From: Marinirhabdus sp963799365
Lineage (GTDB): Bacteria > Bacteroidota > Bacteroidia > Flavobacteriales > Flavobacteriaceae
Length of the DNA stretch: 64,000 nt
Direction: 5' to 3'
Assembly: GCA_963799365.1 (NCBI GenBank)
Contig: CAWCWV010000006.1
Coordinates: 1 to 64,000, forward strand
The notes below the pieces were generated by a model, which was given only the letters and a program-made list of their open reading frames with translations, was not told the DNA's origin and ran no database searches. This document shows positions 43,617 to 51,871 of the stretch, piece after piece (position 1 is the stretch's first letter; each line of letters opens with the position of its first letter). The position numbers were made by a program, and so were the translations under genes.

Positions 43617-44216
43617 ATGGGAAGCTACAAGAATATTCAAAATTACAACGAAGAGGTCACAAATAATTTAGCTTCTAATTTTTCAGAAATATTAAAAGGA
43701 ATTGGTGAAGATGTAGAAAGAGAAGGGATTTTAAAAACACCCGAACGCGCTGCAAGATCAATGCAGTTTCTTACATCGGGAAATTGTCAAGATCCAGCAG
43801 CTATCCTAAAAGGAGCTATGTTTGCCGAAGATTATAACGATATGGTGGTTGTTAAAGATATAGAACTTTACTCACTTTGCGAACACCACATTTTACCCTT
43901 CTTTGGAAAAGCCCACATTGCATATATACCAAATGGACATATTGTAGGGTTGAGTAAAATACCACGTGTTGTCGATGTGTTTGCTAGACGTTTACAAGTA
44001 CAAGAACGCCTAACGCATGATATTTTGGAGTGTATTAATAATACCTTAAAACCAAAAGGAGTTGCTGTAGTCATTGAAGCCAGCCATATGTGTATGATGA
44101 TGCGTGGCGTGCAAAAACAGAATAGCGTTACAACCACGTCAGGCTTTCGCGGACAGTTTGAAAAAATTGAAACGCGCAATGAGTTTTTAAAGCTGATTAC
44201 TAGTAAATTATCCTAA
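43617..44216 (+). CDS. folE: GTP cyclohydrolase I
   Basis: FolE (199 residues) converts GTP to 7,8-dihydroneopterin triphosphate, the first step of folate and of queuosine-type pterin synthesis. The zinc ligands are in 'SLCEHHILPFFGKAHI' and 'HMCMMMRGVQKQ' (cysteines and histidine), and 'SKIPRVVDVFARRLQVQERLT' is a strong family motif. It starts on the base after the msrA stop. Length is normal. Confidence 0.97.
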   Translation: MGSYKNIQNYNEEVTNNLASNFSEILKGIGEDVEREGILKTPERAARSMQFLTSGNCQDPAAILKGAMFAEDYNDMVVVKDIELYSLCEHHILPFFGKAHIAYIPNGHIVGLSKIPRVVDVFARRLQVQERLTHDILECINNTLKPKGVAVVIEASHMCMMMRGVQKQNSVTTTSGFRGQFEKIETRNEFLKLITSKLS

Positions 44217-44281
44217 CTGACACAACAATTTCTGGCATCTTTCTTGCTTTACATTTAATAGAATTAGAACACAACAAAGCA

Positions 44282-44593
44282 ATGAAAAATACAAAATTAT
44301 CAAACTTAAAAAAAGGACTCTTATTTGATGCCATTGGAATGGTTTCCATGGCAATTCCGGTAATTGGTCCTTTTCTCGACATTCTTTGGGCACCTTTTGC
44401 GGCTAAAAAAATGAGGGATATGTATAGTGGAGAGCAAGGAAAAATAGCTTCGGTAGTTGTATTTATTGAAGAGATATTACCCATTACCGACTTTATTCCC
44501 ACCTTTACCTTAATGTGGTTATACACCTACGTTTGGCAAGGCAAAAAAGATCCCGTTCCACAAACCATTGAGGTGGAAATTGTAGATAAATAG
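44282..44593 (+). CDS. Small membrane protein of unknown function
   Basis: A 103-residue protein with about two hydrophobic segments ('GMVSMAIPVIGPFLDILWAPF' and 'FIPTFTLMWLYTYVW', shorthand) around a polar loop ('KKMRDMYSGEQGK'). It begins 65 bp after folE and is probably part of the same transcript, which ends at the strong terminator 44608-44645. I recognise it only as a conserved hypothetical of Bacteroidota. Confidence 0.75.
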   Translation: MKNTKLSNLKKGLLFDAIGMVSMAIPVIGPFLDILWAPFAAKKMRDMYSGEQGKIASVVVFIEEILPITDFIPTFTLMWLYTYVWQGKKDPVPQTIEVEIVDK

Positions 44594-44607
44594 AATTAAA
44601 AAAATAT

Positions 44608-44645
44608 AAAAAGGTCTTCAGAATGCAATTCTGAAGACCTTTTTT
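44608..44645. terminator. Bidirectional terminator
   Basis: AAAAAGGTCTTCAGAAT and ATTCTGAAGACCTTTTT form a perfect 17-bp stem with a three- to four-base loop and T-runs on both strands. It separates the msrA-folE operon from the convergent lipoprotein gene. Confidence 0.9.
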
Positions 44646-44673
44646 AATGTGACAAATATAAAATCTTACTCGT

Positions 44674-45219
44674 CTATTGCAAAGTAAAAGTTACTGATAC
44701 ATCGGTTTCTCCTCCAGCGTCTGCTAGTGTACCATCATTAGGTTTTTTAGGCTCGTGTCTTAATACTACTGTGAAAGTACCTGTGGTTTGAGTTCCTGGA
44801 GTGAATGTAAATTGGGTTCCTAAAGGATTTCCGTTTCCGTCAGAATTACCGTAGTTTATATTTCCTTGAAGTCCTCCACCTAATAGATAAAATACCTGGT
44901 GTTCTTCGGCTTCTTCTTCCACTTCTTCCGTAATATCTTCGGCTGGAGTTTCAGTTTCATTCAAAAACTGAACGCTTCCAACATAGCTTAAGCCAGAGAT
45001 AAAATTACCAGAAATAGTAATTTCTGGAACTCCTGGACCATCACCATCTATGTCGCGCGATTCCAATCTTACCGCACTTCCTTCACCAACTAGGTTTACA
45101 AGAACAGTAGTAATTACTTCTTCTTCGTTGACAACTTCTGGCGTATCGTCGTCTCCATTGCAGCCAATAAACAGTAATGAAAAAAGTACTGTTGGTATTA
45201 TAAATTTTAAAGTTTTCAT
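44674..45219 (-). CDS. Lipoprotein downstream of TonB receptor
   Basis: Lipoprotein of 181 residues with lipobox 'LLFIGC' (C20). The mature protein is acidic, with a Glu-rich loop ('EDITEEVEEEAEEH') followed by a beta-rich region ('GTQFTFTPGTQTTGTFTVVLRHEP'). NCBI-style names for relatives include 'type 1 periplasmic binding fold superfamily protein'. It starts 20 bp after the receptor gene (stop 45240), so the two are an operon. A role in handing over or holding the receptor's substrate is likely; the ligand is unknown. Confidence 0.8.
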   Translation of the reverse strand: MKTLKFIIPTVLFSLLFIGCNGDDDTPEVVNEEEVITTVLVNLVGEGSAVRLESRDIDGDGPGVPEITISGNFISGLSYVGSVQFLNETETPAEDITEEVEEEAEEHQVFYLLGGGLQGNINYGNSDGNGNPLGTQFTFTPGTQTTGTFTVVLRHEPKKPNDGTLADAGGETDVSVTFTLQ

Positions 45220-45239
45220 ATTTAGTTAAATTTTAGTTT

Positions 45240-47642
45240 TTAATAATTAATTTTTAGTTGTAATAAAAAATTTCTTCCCAGATCGTCAGCATAGTATCGC
45301 AGTCTATTCAAATAATCTCGATAGGAGGTATCTAATACATTTGTAACTTTTACATTCAGATTTATCGTAGCCAGGTCAGAAAAATTAAATGTAGTACCAG
45401 CATCAAAATTAAATAGATGGTATGCCGTTGGTGGGGTGCTTACATCCACTGTTTCAAAGGTTTCTGTTTCTGGCAGAAAGATTTCAAAATCATTATCCGG
45501 GAATTCATTTTGTCGAAATACATAGTTGCTTTCTAACCCCAGATTTATTTTTTGCTTTAGTGGTAATTTATATTGTAAACCATTGTTAATACTTGCAGGA
45601 GGCATGTTAATGAGTGCCTGGTCTTTTGAAGTGTCCCAACCCTTTACAATTGAAAACTGATTGTTATAGATTAAACCATCTGTAATTTTGAAGGAGGCAT
45701 CTGTATCTACACCAAGCAATCTTGCGTTGGTTTGTCTATACTCCCAAACCTGAAAATTTCCTCTCACTGTTTGTTGCACTCCCGTGGGCTCAATTACTAT
45801 AAAATCGTTTACAAATGTTGCATAGGGGTTTACCGCAAATGAAAATCTATCTCCCTTCTTTTGGGCCGTCACAGTAATTTTCTGTGAAATTTCAGAATTA
45901 AAACGAAGGTCACCCAACTCTATTCTAGAGGCGCTATGGTGTAAGCCTTCACTAAATAATTCGGAAGCATTGGGCGCCCGAGACGCTAGTGAATAGTTTA
46001 AGAATAATACATAGTCCTCATTAAATTTATAGGAAAACCCTAGCGTCGCCGAGGCGTTGATAAATTCCAATTCCGGATTTGTAAGTAATTGGTTGCCAAA
46101 ATCTTCAACTACTAATTCTGGAAACTGGGTGTCATATCCACGCGCCTCCCAAAAGGATGCTCGATAAAACTTAAAAACGTCCATAAAGGTATAATCAAAT
46201 CTTCCACCAAATTCAGCAATAAACTTTTCAGATATTTGATAATCTGCTATTCCATACATTGCTAGTTTGTACTGCTTGTAATCTGGAATAAGTCGTCGCA
46301 CTCCTGTGGAAGGGTCTGCAAAATTTTCCTGAAAATTACCTACTAGCCCTGTTTTTAATGAAATAGCATCACTTATATCACTTTCCAGGGAAAGCGATAG
46401 ATTGTGCGTTACAAGTTCCAAGTCTACGGAAGGTTTTTCATCGTCGTCTCCACGTCTTACGTCAAATTCAAATCTGTTGTTTTGTTGCACATCATATGTA
46501 AGACGAAACATTCCAAGTGACTCAAACTTATAAAAAGCCGAGATTTTTCCAAGATGATGTGTTACCTCCTGTCTGGGTGTTCCAATATCGTATGTGAAAT
46601 CTCTAACGACAAGCGGGGTTTCACTGTTTATGGCTACAACCTGATCCTCGGCACCACCTAAATGGGAAGCGCGTAATATCCCGATCTTATTTTTAAAAAA
46701 CGAATAATAGGCATCAATACCGTACGTAATTTTATTTAAACCCACATTGATAGAAAAATCCTGTTCGGATAGTCCTGTGTTGCTCAATACATAATCTGGT
46801 GCTTCAAAATCTCCAAACCGTTTTGCGGTGCCTTGAAAACGGCCAAACCAACCATTTTCATAACTTTTAGTAAGCGTTGTTGTTATTGCACCACCGCGAC
46901 CATTTGATTGGCCTGAGAGAATAGTTTTCCCATACAAAGAATCTCTAAGCGTAACAGGAGCAGGTTCTGCAACTATAACACCTCCAACGGCGTCTCCACT
47001 AAACTGAAGTGCCGCCGCTCCTTTAAGTACTGTAATGCTATTTGCTGTGTTTAAATCAATATTTGGCGCGTGTTCTGCTCCCCATTCCTGATCCTGTTGT
47101 CGTACTCCGTTATTAATGATAGTAATTCTGCTACTGTGCAATCCATTTATAACTGGCTTTACAACTGTATTACCTGTAGTAAGAGAGGAAACACCACTCA
47201 CAGTTTTTAAAGCATCGCCTAAAGAGCCACTGCTATAGTCTTCTAGTGTTTCGAGGAGTACTCTATTTTCAAGGACGCTTTCAGCTTTTGTGTAATAGGT
47301 ACTTCCTTTAATCAGGATTTCATTCAGTTCTTCCAAATGATGCTCTAGCTTAAAGGTTTTATCAGTATCTGTTACCATTTGTACAGCAAAAATCTTTGTA
47401 GTGCATTCTGGATGAGATATTTGTAAGTTGTACAAATCTTCACATAGATTTTTAAATTCAAAACTTCCATCGAAATCGGTTACTTTGGCTATTTCCGAAT
47501 CTGCAAGCACTACGGTGGCTCCGGCCAAAGGAGAGCCATCATGTATATCAATGACAGTTCCCCGCAGGAGTAATTCACAGTTTTGTGCAATAGAGGTAAC
47601 GCAAGCTAAGACAGCGAGTGTTACACTTAAATAAATTTTCAT
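45240..47642 (-). CDS. TonB-dependent receptor, likely metal uptake
   Basis: Outer-membrane receptor of 800 residues. A signal peptide is followed by a carboxypeptidase-like regulatory domain (about 25-105, 'LRGTVIDIHDGSPLAGATVVL'), a plug domain (about 115-230, 'GNTVVKPVINGLHSSRITI', 'GSITVLKGAAALQFSGDAVGG'-type sequence) and a 22-strand barrel to the end ('LGRNFLLQLKINY'). TonB-ExbBD energise such transport. The shape fits ZnuD/FrpB-like metal receptors rather than SusC. The neighbouring His/Cys-rich exported protein and the lipoprotein support a metal, but no substrate is proven. Confidence 0.9.
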   Translation of the reverse strand: MKIYLSVTLAVLACVTSIAQNCELLLRGTVIDIHDGSPLAGATVVLADSEIAKVTDFDGSFEFKNLCEDLYNLQISHPECTTKIFAVQMVTDTDKTFKLEHHLEELNEILIKGSTYYTKAESVLENRVLLETLEDYSSGSLGDALKTVSGVSSLTTGNTVVKPVINGLHSSRITIINNGVRQQDQEWGAEHAPNIDLNTANSITVLKGAAALQFSGDAVGGVIVAEPAPVTLRDSLYGKTILSGQSNGRGGAITTTLTKSYENGWFGRFQGTAKRFGDFEAPDYVLSNTGLSEQDFSINVGLNKITYGIDAYYSFFKNKIGILRASHLGGAEDQVVAINSETPLVVRDFTYDIGTPRQEVTHHLGKISAFYKFESLGMFRLTYDVQQNNRFEFDVRRGDDDEKPSVDLELVTHNLSLSLESDISDAISLKTGLVGNFQENFADPSTGVRRLIPDYKQYKLAMYGIADYQISEKFIAEFGGRFDYTFMDVFKFYRASFWEARGYDTQFPELVVEDFGNQLLTNPELEFINASATLGFSYKFNEDYVLFLNYSLASRAPNASELFSEGLHHSASRIELGDLRFNSEISQKITVTAQKKGDRFSFAVNPYATFVNDFIVIEPTGVQQTVRGNFQVWEYRQTNARLLGVDTDASFKITDGLIYNNQFSIVKGWDTSKDQALINMPPASINNGLQYKLPLKQKINLGLESNYVFRQNEFPDNDFEIFLPETETFETVDVSTPPTAYHLFNFDAGTTFNFSDLATINLNVKVTNVLDTSYRDYLNRLRYYADDLGRNFLLQLKINY

Positions 47643-47671
47643 ACTAATAGATTATTCAACAAATAATTGGG

Positions 47672-48007
47672 TTAACTATACTGTTGAAAAGGAGGGGGTC
47701 CCCGAAGAAAATTTGACTGCGATTGTCTTTTGCTAATTATAGAAGAATAGTTAAAACAGGGGATAAGGTGTATTGTGTTTGTAGTATTTATTTCGGCATA
47801 TACTTTATCAAAATGAAATACAGCAGAAATAAATTTTGTGAATTCACAATCTAATTTTTGTTCATGTAAGTGTGTATCTACATCACCACAGAAAGTATGT
47901 TCGTGATTTTGAAAAATGTGTGTAAATTGAACAATAGATGGAAACACAATAGCCAGCACAAGAAGATGTGCCAAAAATGCTGTGGTTATGTGTTTTATTG
48001 TTTTCAT
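47672..48007 (-). CDS. Exported His/Cys-rich small protein
   Basis: A 111-residue protein with an N-terminal hydrophobic helix (about 5-27). The region after it is rich in His and Cys: 'NHEHTFCGDVDTHLHEQKLDCEF', read as H-x-H-x2-C ... H-x-H ... D-C-E. Small proteins of this type precede TonB receptors in Flavobacteriaceae, and their His/Cys pattern suggests binding of zinc or copper in the periplasm. It lies 29 bp upstream of the receptor gene on the same strand and is probably cotranscribed. Its end is near the DUF6787 gene (1 bp apart). Confidence 0.8.
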   Translation of the reverse strand: MKTIKHITTAFLAHLLVLAIVFPSIVQFTHIFQNHEHTFCGDVDTHLHEQKLDCEFTKFISAVFHFDKVYAEINTTNTIHLIPCFNYSSIISKRQSQSNFLRGPPPFQQYS

Positions 48008-48310
48008 TTAATTTTTCAGTAAGAAACCTAGTTTCATACTATGCAACATTTTTTTTTCAAAATTCCAAAAGAAAATATATTCTCCAAAGAGCCAACCAAA
48101 GGTAACTAACAGCACTTGATAAATCGGAAATATTATTAATATTCTTACAGGCCAATAGATATACCATCCTACTTCTTTTGTAAGTCCAATAGCTTCTGTC
48201 ATAGGACCTGCAAATTTAGCAGCGGTACTTCCTGTAAGCGCAAATACTATAAAAATTACAGTGAGCTGCCAATTGGAAGTTATACTCCAGCGTTGTTTTA
48301 ATTTTTTCAA
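48008..48310 (-). CDS. DUF6787 family membrane protein
   Basis: A 100-residue membrane protein with about three hydrophobic segments ('WQLTVIFIVFALTGSTAAKF', 'WYIYWPVRILIIFPIYQVLL' and a final 'GWLFGEYIFFWNFEKKML'). The family DUF6787 is restricted to Bacteroidota; no function is known. Its start overlaps the stop of the DUF6146 gene by 4 bp (ATGA), so the two are translationally coupled. Relatives are sometimes called prolipoprotein diacylglyceryl transferase, which the sequence does not support. Confidence 0.85.
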   Translation of the reverse strand: MKKLKQRWSITSNWQLTVIFIVFALTGSTAAKFAGPMTEAIGLTKEVGWYIYWPVRILIIFPIYQVLLVTFGWLFGEYIFFWNFEKKMLHSMKLGFLLKN

Positions 48311-48729
48311 TTTCTAAGTCCGGGAAAATTTTGATTGTATTCTCTTGAAAAATATCGAAAGTATTGAAACAAGAGATAATTTACTTCTTTACCATAATGT
48401 ACCGAAAGGTCGTAATCTATTTGTTGTGGATACAAATCTCTGGTGTAACGGTTGTCTAATACACGACGGTTATATTCTGCTACAAAAAAGTTGTTTCTAC
48501 GTTCTAGATAATTAATATCGTAATAACCTTCTGGTGGTTGGGTATTTAAAAAACGGGGGAAGCCAATATCTGTAATAATAATTTCATATTCCAGACTATC
48601 ATTGGCAATACGAATAGGTTTTTCTTCATATTTCTCTCCATTGGTTTCAGAACCCATTGTGGAGGTTTTGGAAGAAGTACAAGCTACCAACGTTGCCAGA
48701 AATAATAATAAAATACCTGCCTTTTTCAT
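48307..48729 (-). CDS. DUF6146 family lipoprotein
   Basis: Lipoprotein of 140 residues with lipobox 'LATLVAC' (C17). The mature protein contains conserved aromatic blocks ('FPRFLNTQPPEGYYDINYLERRN', here given in part; 'GKEVNYLLFQYFRYF'). The family is Bacteroidota-only. It is coupled to the DUF6787 gene and belongs to the conserved gene block with serA and ferredoxin. Function unknown. Confidence 0.88.
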   Translation of the reverse strand: MKKAGILLLFLATLVACTSSKTSTMGSETNGEKYEEKPIRIANDSLEYEIIITDIGFPRFLNTQPPEGYYDINYLERRNNFFVAEYNRRVLDNRYTRDLYPQQIDYDLSVHYGKEVNYLLFQYFRYFSREYNQNFPGLRN

Positions 48730-48785
48730 AATTTATAAATTTACAAATTAGCCAATTTAAAAGACCGATTTTAACTTCATTTAAC

Positions 48786-48821
48786 AAAAAACGCTCCAAA
48801 TCTTATGATATGGAGCGTTTT
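48786..48821 (-). terminator. Terminator of the DUF937 gene
   Basis: AAAACGCTCCA (48788-48798) and TGGAGCGTTTT (48811-48821) form an 11-bp stem; the minus strand continues with a T-run, so it serves the DUF937 gene. Confidence 0.8.
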
Positions 48822-48838
48822 ATATAATTGAGTAAAAA

Positions 48839-49471
48839 CTATTTTCCGAAAAGACCTCCTAAAAGACCTCCGCCACCTTTATTTCCTCCTAAAACCATTC
48901 CTGCAATATCGTCTATCACGCTGCCGTCATTATCGCCATCCAAAATAGATTCTATTAAAGATTGTTGTTTTGGAGCTTCTTGCTGTCCACCTCCCATTAA
49001 ACCGCCTAAAAGACTACCTATGCCTCCTTGGTCTGATACATTTCGTTGCTTCTTTTGTTTTCCTAAATATCCTAAAACAAGTGGTGCTACAACAGTTAAA
49101 ATTCGCATAACACTATCGGTATCCATACCAGATTTTTTAGAAAGTGCCCCAACTACGTTGTTTTGAGAACCACCTAACACGTGGCCTAAAATTCCTAAAC
49201 CGTCTTGTTTGGCATCCTCATTTACACCACCTCCAAAAAAACCGCCTAGATTTTCCAAAATACTTCCATCGTGCTTATTGTCTAAAGCGCTCATTAACCC
49301 TGCTGCTCCTTCTTGAGAGTTTGCATTTCTTTTCATAGCACCCATAAGTAGTGGTAATGCCATTGATACTACAGAGGCAGTTTTATCTACTGGCTGATTG
49401 GTCTCTTGGCTCACACCACCAATTATTTGTTTTCCTAAATCGCTATTGAGTAAATCTAATATTCCTGACAT
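48839..49471 (-). CDS. DUF937 domain protein
   Basis: A 210-residue protein of the DUF937 family, common in bacteria. The N-terminal part has 'LNSDLGKQIIGGVSQETNQPVDKTASVVSMALPLLMGA' (given in shorthand), and the rest is rich in Gly, with clusters 'GGFFGGG', 'GGLMGGGQQE', 'GGGGLLGGLFGK'. No signal peptide and no certain transmembrane segment. Glycine-rich repeats suggest a flexible or self-associating protein. Function unknown. Confidence 0.88.
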   Translation of the reverse strand: MSGILDLLNSDLGKQIIGGVSQETNQPVDKTASVVSMALPLLMGAMKRNANSQEGAAGLMSALDNKHDGSILENLGGFFGGGVNEDAKQDGLGILGHVLGGSQNNVVGALSKKSGMDTDSVMRILTVVAPLVLGYLGKQKKQRNVSDQGGIGSLLGGLMGGGQQEAPKQQSLIESILDGDNDGSVIDDIAGMVLGGNKGGGGLLGGLFGK

Positions 49472-49511
49472 AATATGTGTTTAAATTTTGAAAAAGTAAG
49501 GTACAAAATAA

Positions 49512-50474
49512 TTAATTTGAAACAGGTTTTAAGATATTTATAATCTGTTCTGCTAGTTCAGTACCTATCCTATCTTGCGCCTCGTTAGTTGCAGCTCCAA
49601 TATGCGGACTTAAAGATATTTTTCCGTTCATTAATACTCTAATAGCTGGGGTTGGTTCGTTTTCAAAAGTGTCAAGTCCCGCAAACGATATTTTTTTATT
49701 GTCCAGAGCATCTATCAAAGCAACCTCGTCAATTACACCACCACGTGCTGCATTAATAATGGCTGCCCCATTTTTCATTTTTTCAATTTGTGCTTTTCCA
49801 ATTACATATTCCTTTTGAGCAGGAACATGTAATGTAATAAAATCGCTATGCTGAATAAGTTCATCAACAGGTTCAGTTTTAATTTTTAAGGTTACTTGCT
49901 GCCCATCGTAAAAATCTAAGGTTATATCTGCTTCCCCTACATATTTATCGCTCGCAATTACTTTCATACCGCATCCTAAAGCAATTTTTGCAACCTCACG
50001 ACCAATACGTCCAAAACCAATAATTCCAAGAGTTTTTCCACGTAACTCAGTTCCCTTGGCATAATTTTTCTTGAGATCTTTAAACTTTGAATCCCCATCC
50101 AAGGGCATATTTCTATTGGCATCATGCAAAAAACGAACCCCGCTAAACAAATGCGCAAAAACTAACTCTGCTACCGAAGAGGAAGATGCAGCTGGTGTAT
50201 TAATTACGTGTAATCCTTTACTACGCGCATAATCCACATCTATATTATCCATTCCTACACCACCACGACCAATTATTTTTAAGCTAGGGCAGGCGTCTAT
50301 CATATCTTTACGCACCGTTGTTGCACTGCGGACTAGAATAACATCTACACTATTCTCGTTGATAAAATTGATAAGCTGCTCCTGCGCTACTTTTGTAGTG
50401 ATTACCTCAAAACCACCTTGTTCTAAGGCGTCTATTCCGCTTTGTGATATTCCATCGTTTGCTAAAACCTTCAT
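49512..50474 (-). CDS. serA: D-3-phosphoglycerate dehydrogenase (short form)
   Basis: NAD-dependent D-2-hydroxyacid dehydrogenase (320 residues) that oxidises 3-phosphoglycerate, the first step of serine synthesis. The Rossmann motif is 'LGIIGFGRIGREV', catalytic arginine in 'NAARGGVIDE', glutamate in 'DTFENEP' and histidine in 'SPHIGAAT'. It lacks the C-terminal ACT domain of E. coli SerA, so it is not expected to be inhibited by serine in the same way. It follows serC by 74 bp, and the pairing supports this assignment over other hydroxyacid dehydrogenases. Confidence 0.92.
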   Translation of the reverse strand: MKVLANDGISQSGIDALEQGGFEVITTKVAQEQLINFINENSVDVILVRSATTVRKDMIDACPSLKIIGRGGVGMDNIDVDYARSKGLHVINTPAASSSSVAELVFAHLFSGVRFLHDANRNMPLDGDSKFKDLKKNYAKGTELRGKTLGIIGFGRIGREVAKIALGCGMKVIASDKYVGEADITLDFYDGQQVTLKIKTEPVDELIQHSDFITLHVPAQKEYVIGKAQIEKMKNGAAIINAARGGVIDEVALIDALDNKKISFAGLDTFENEPTPAIRVLMNGKISLSPHIGAATNEAQDRIGTELAEQIINILKPVSN

Positions 50475-50548
50475 ATAGTATTTATTTCTTCCGCTAAAGC
50501 GGACTCTATTTCTATTATTTATTTTTCAACCTAATATTTAAACCTTGT

Positions 50549-51616
50549 TTACGCTTTCCTTTCCAGCTCCTGCATTGCATCTACAAGTACCTGGACACTT
50601 TCAATAGGCAATGCATTGTACATAGAAGCTCTGTACCCGCCTACGCTTCGATGACCGTTTAAGCCATTTATTCCTGCTTTTTTCCACAATACATCAAAGT
50701 TTTCTTTGTGTGATTCATCCACTAAATTGAAAGTAGCGTTCATTGCTGAACGATCTTCTTTATTCACAACAAAACCCTTAAATAATGGGTTTCGGTCAAT
50801 TTCGTTGTATATAAGTGCTGCTTTTTCGTTGTTTATTTTTTCAATGGCTGAAACGCCTCCTATTTCTTGCAACCATTCTAATGTTAACATAGAAACATAC
50901 ACAGGAAATACCGCCGGAGTATTAAACATACTTTCTTTGCTGATATGAACCTTGTAATCCAACATAGAAGGTATTTGTCTTGAAACTTTTCCTAAAATGT
51001 CTTCTTTTACAATCACCAGAGTAGTCCCTGCGGGACCCATATTTTTTTGTGCTCCAGCGTAGATCAAATCAAATTTTGAAAAATCCAACACCCTTGAAAA
51101 GATATCGCTACTCATGTCACAAATCATCGGTGCAGATATATCTGGAAAAGACTTCATTTGAGTTCCGAAAATTGTGTTGTTGCTCGTACAGTGAAAATAA
51201 TCCACATCGCTAGGGACCGTATATTCTTTAGGGATATAATTAAAATTGTCCGCCTTACTAGAGCCTACTTCAACCACTTCACCAAATAGTTTGGCTTCTT
51301 TAATGGCTTTATCGGACCAGGTTCCTGTATTAAGGTAGGCAGCTTTTTTTTCTAATAAATTATATGCCACCATCAAAAATTCTAAGCTTGCTCCTCCCTG
51401 TAAAAAAAGTGCTTTGTAGCCTTTATTTTGAAGTCCAAGATGTTCCAAAGCCAAATCTGTTGCACGATCCATTACGGTCACAAAAGATGAACTTCGGTGA
51501 GAGATTTCTAAAAGAGAAAGATCAAGATTGTCGAAGTTCTTTACTGCTGCAGCTGCTTTTTCCAATACTGAAGTAGCTAAGATACAAGGACCTGCACTAA
51601 AATTATGTTTTTTCAT
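50549..51616 (-). CDS. serC: Phosphoserine aminotransferase
   Basis: PLP enzyme (355 residues) that makes O-phosphoserine from 3-phosphohydroxypyruvate and glutamate. I start it at 51616 ('MKKHNFSAGPCIL'), the family N-terminus, not at ATG 51640. The PLP lysine is in 'IYAGAQKNMGPAG', and 'RASMYNALPIESVQVL' is near the C-terminus. It forms the serC-serA pair. O-phosphoserine is also the substrate proposed for the cysteate synthase-like enzyme at 10907, which is a possible metabolic link within this window. Confidence 0.95.
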   Translation of the reverse strand: MKKHNFSAGPCILATSVLEKAAAAVKNFDNLDLSLLEISHRSSSFVTVMDRATDLALEHLGLQNKGYKALFLQGGASLEFLMVAYNLLEKKAAYLNTGTWSDKAIKEAKLFGEVVEVGSSKADNFNYIPKEYTVPSDVDYFHCTSNNTIFGTQMKSFPDISAPMICDMSSDIFSRVLDFSKFDLIYAGAQKNMGPAGTTLVIVKEDILGKVSRQIPSMLDYKVHISKESMFNTPAVFPVYVSMLTLEWLQEIGGVSAIEKINNEKAALIYNEIDRNPLFKGFVVNKEDRSAMNATFNLVDESHKENFDVLWKKAGINGLNGHRSVGGYRASMYNALPIESVQVLVDAMQELERKA

Positions 51617-51688
51617 TGTGGTTGTTTTATGAAGTTGCAAAGATTAAAAAAAGGTAGTGGATTGGGCGTTAAATAATTGATAAGATTG

Positions 51689-51760
51689 TTAATTAGTTAA
51701 TTAGTTAATTAGTTAATTAGTTAATTAGTTAATTAGTTAATTAGTTAAATAGGTAATTAG
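51689..51760. repeat. 8-bp tandem repeat (TTAATTAG)
   Basis: Seven perfect copies of TTAATTAG (51689-51744) followed by two degenerate ones to 51760. The array lies upstream of serC, between it and the acyl-CoA reductase gene, both on the minus strand. Copy number is likely to vary among strains. Because it lies before serC it could affect serC expression. Confidence 0.9.
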
Positions 51761-51871
51761 TAGTTAGCTGATTGGATTTTGGATTTAAGACAGAATCTCC
51801 TTTTTTGCGATTTGATTTTTTTTGTGATTTGTGATTTCTCATTTTTTGAATTAGCTGCTTTTAATAAACAG

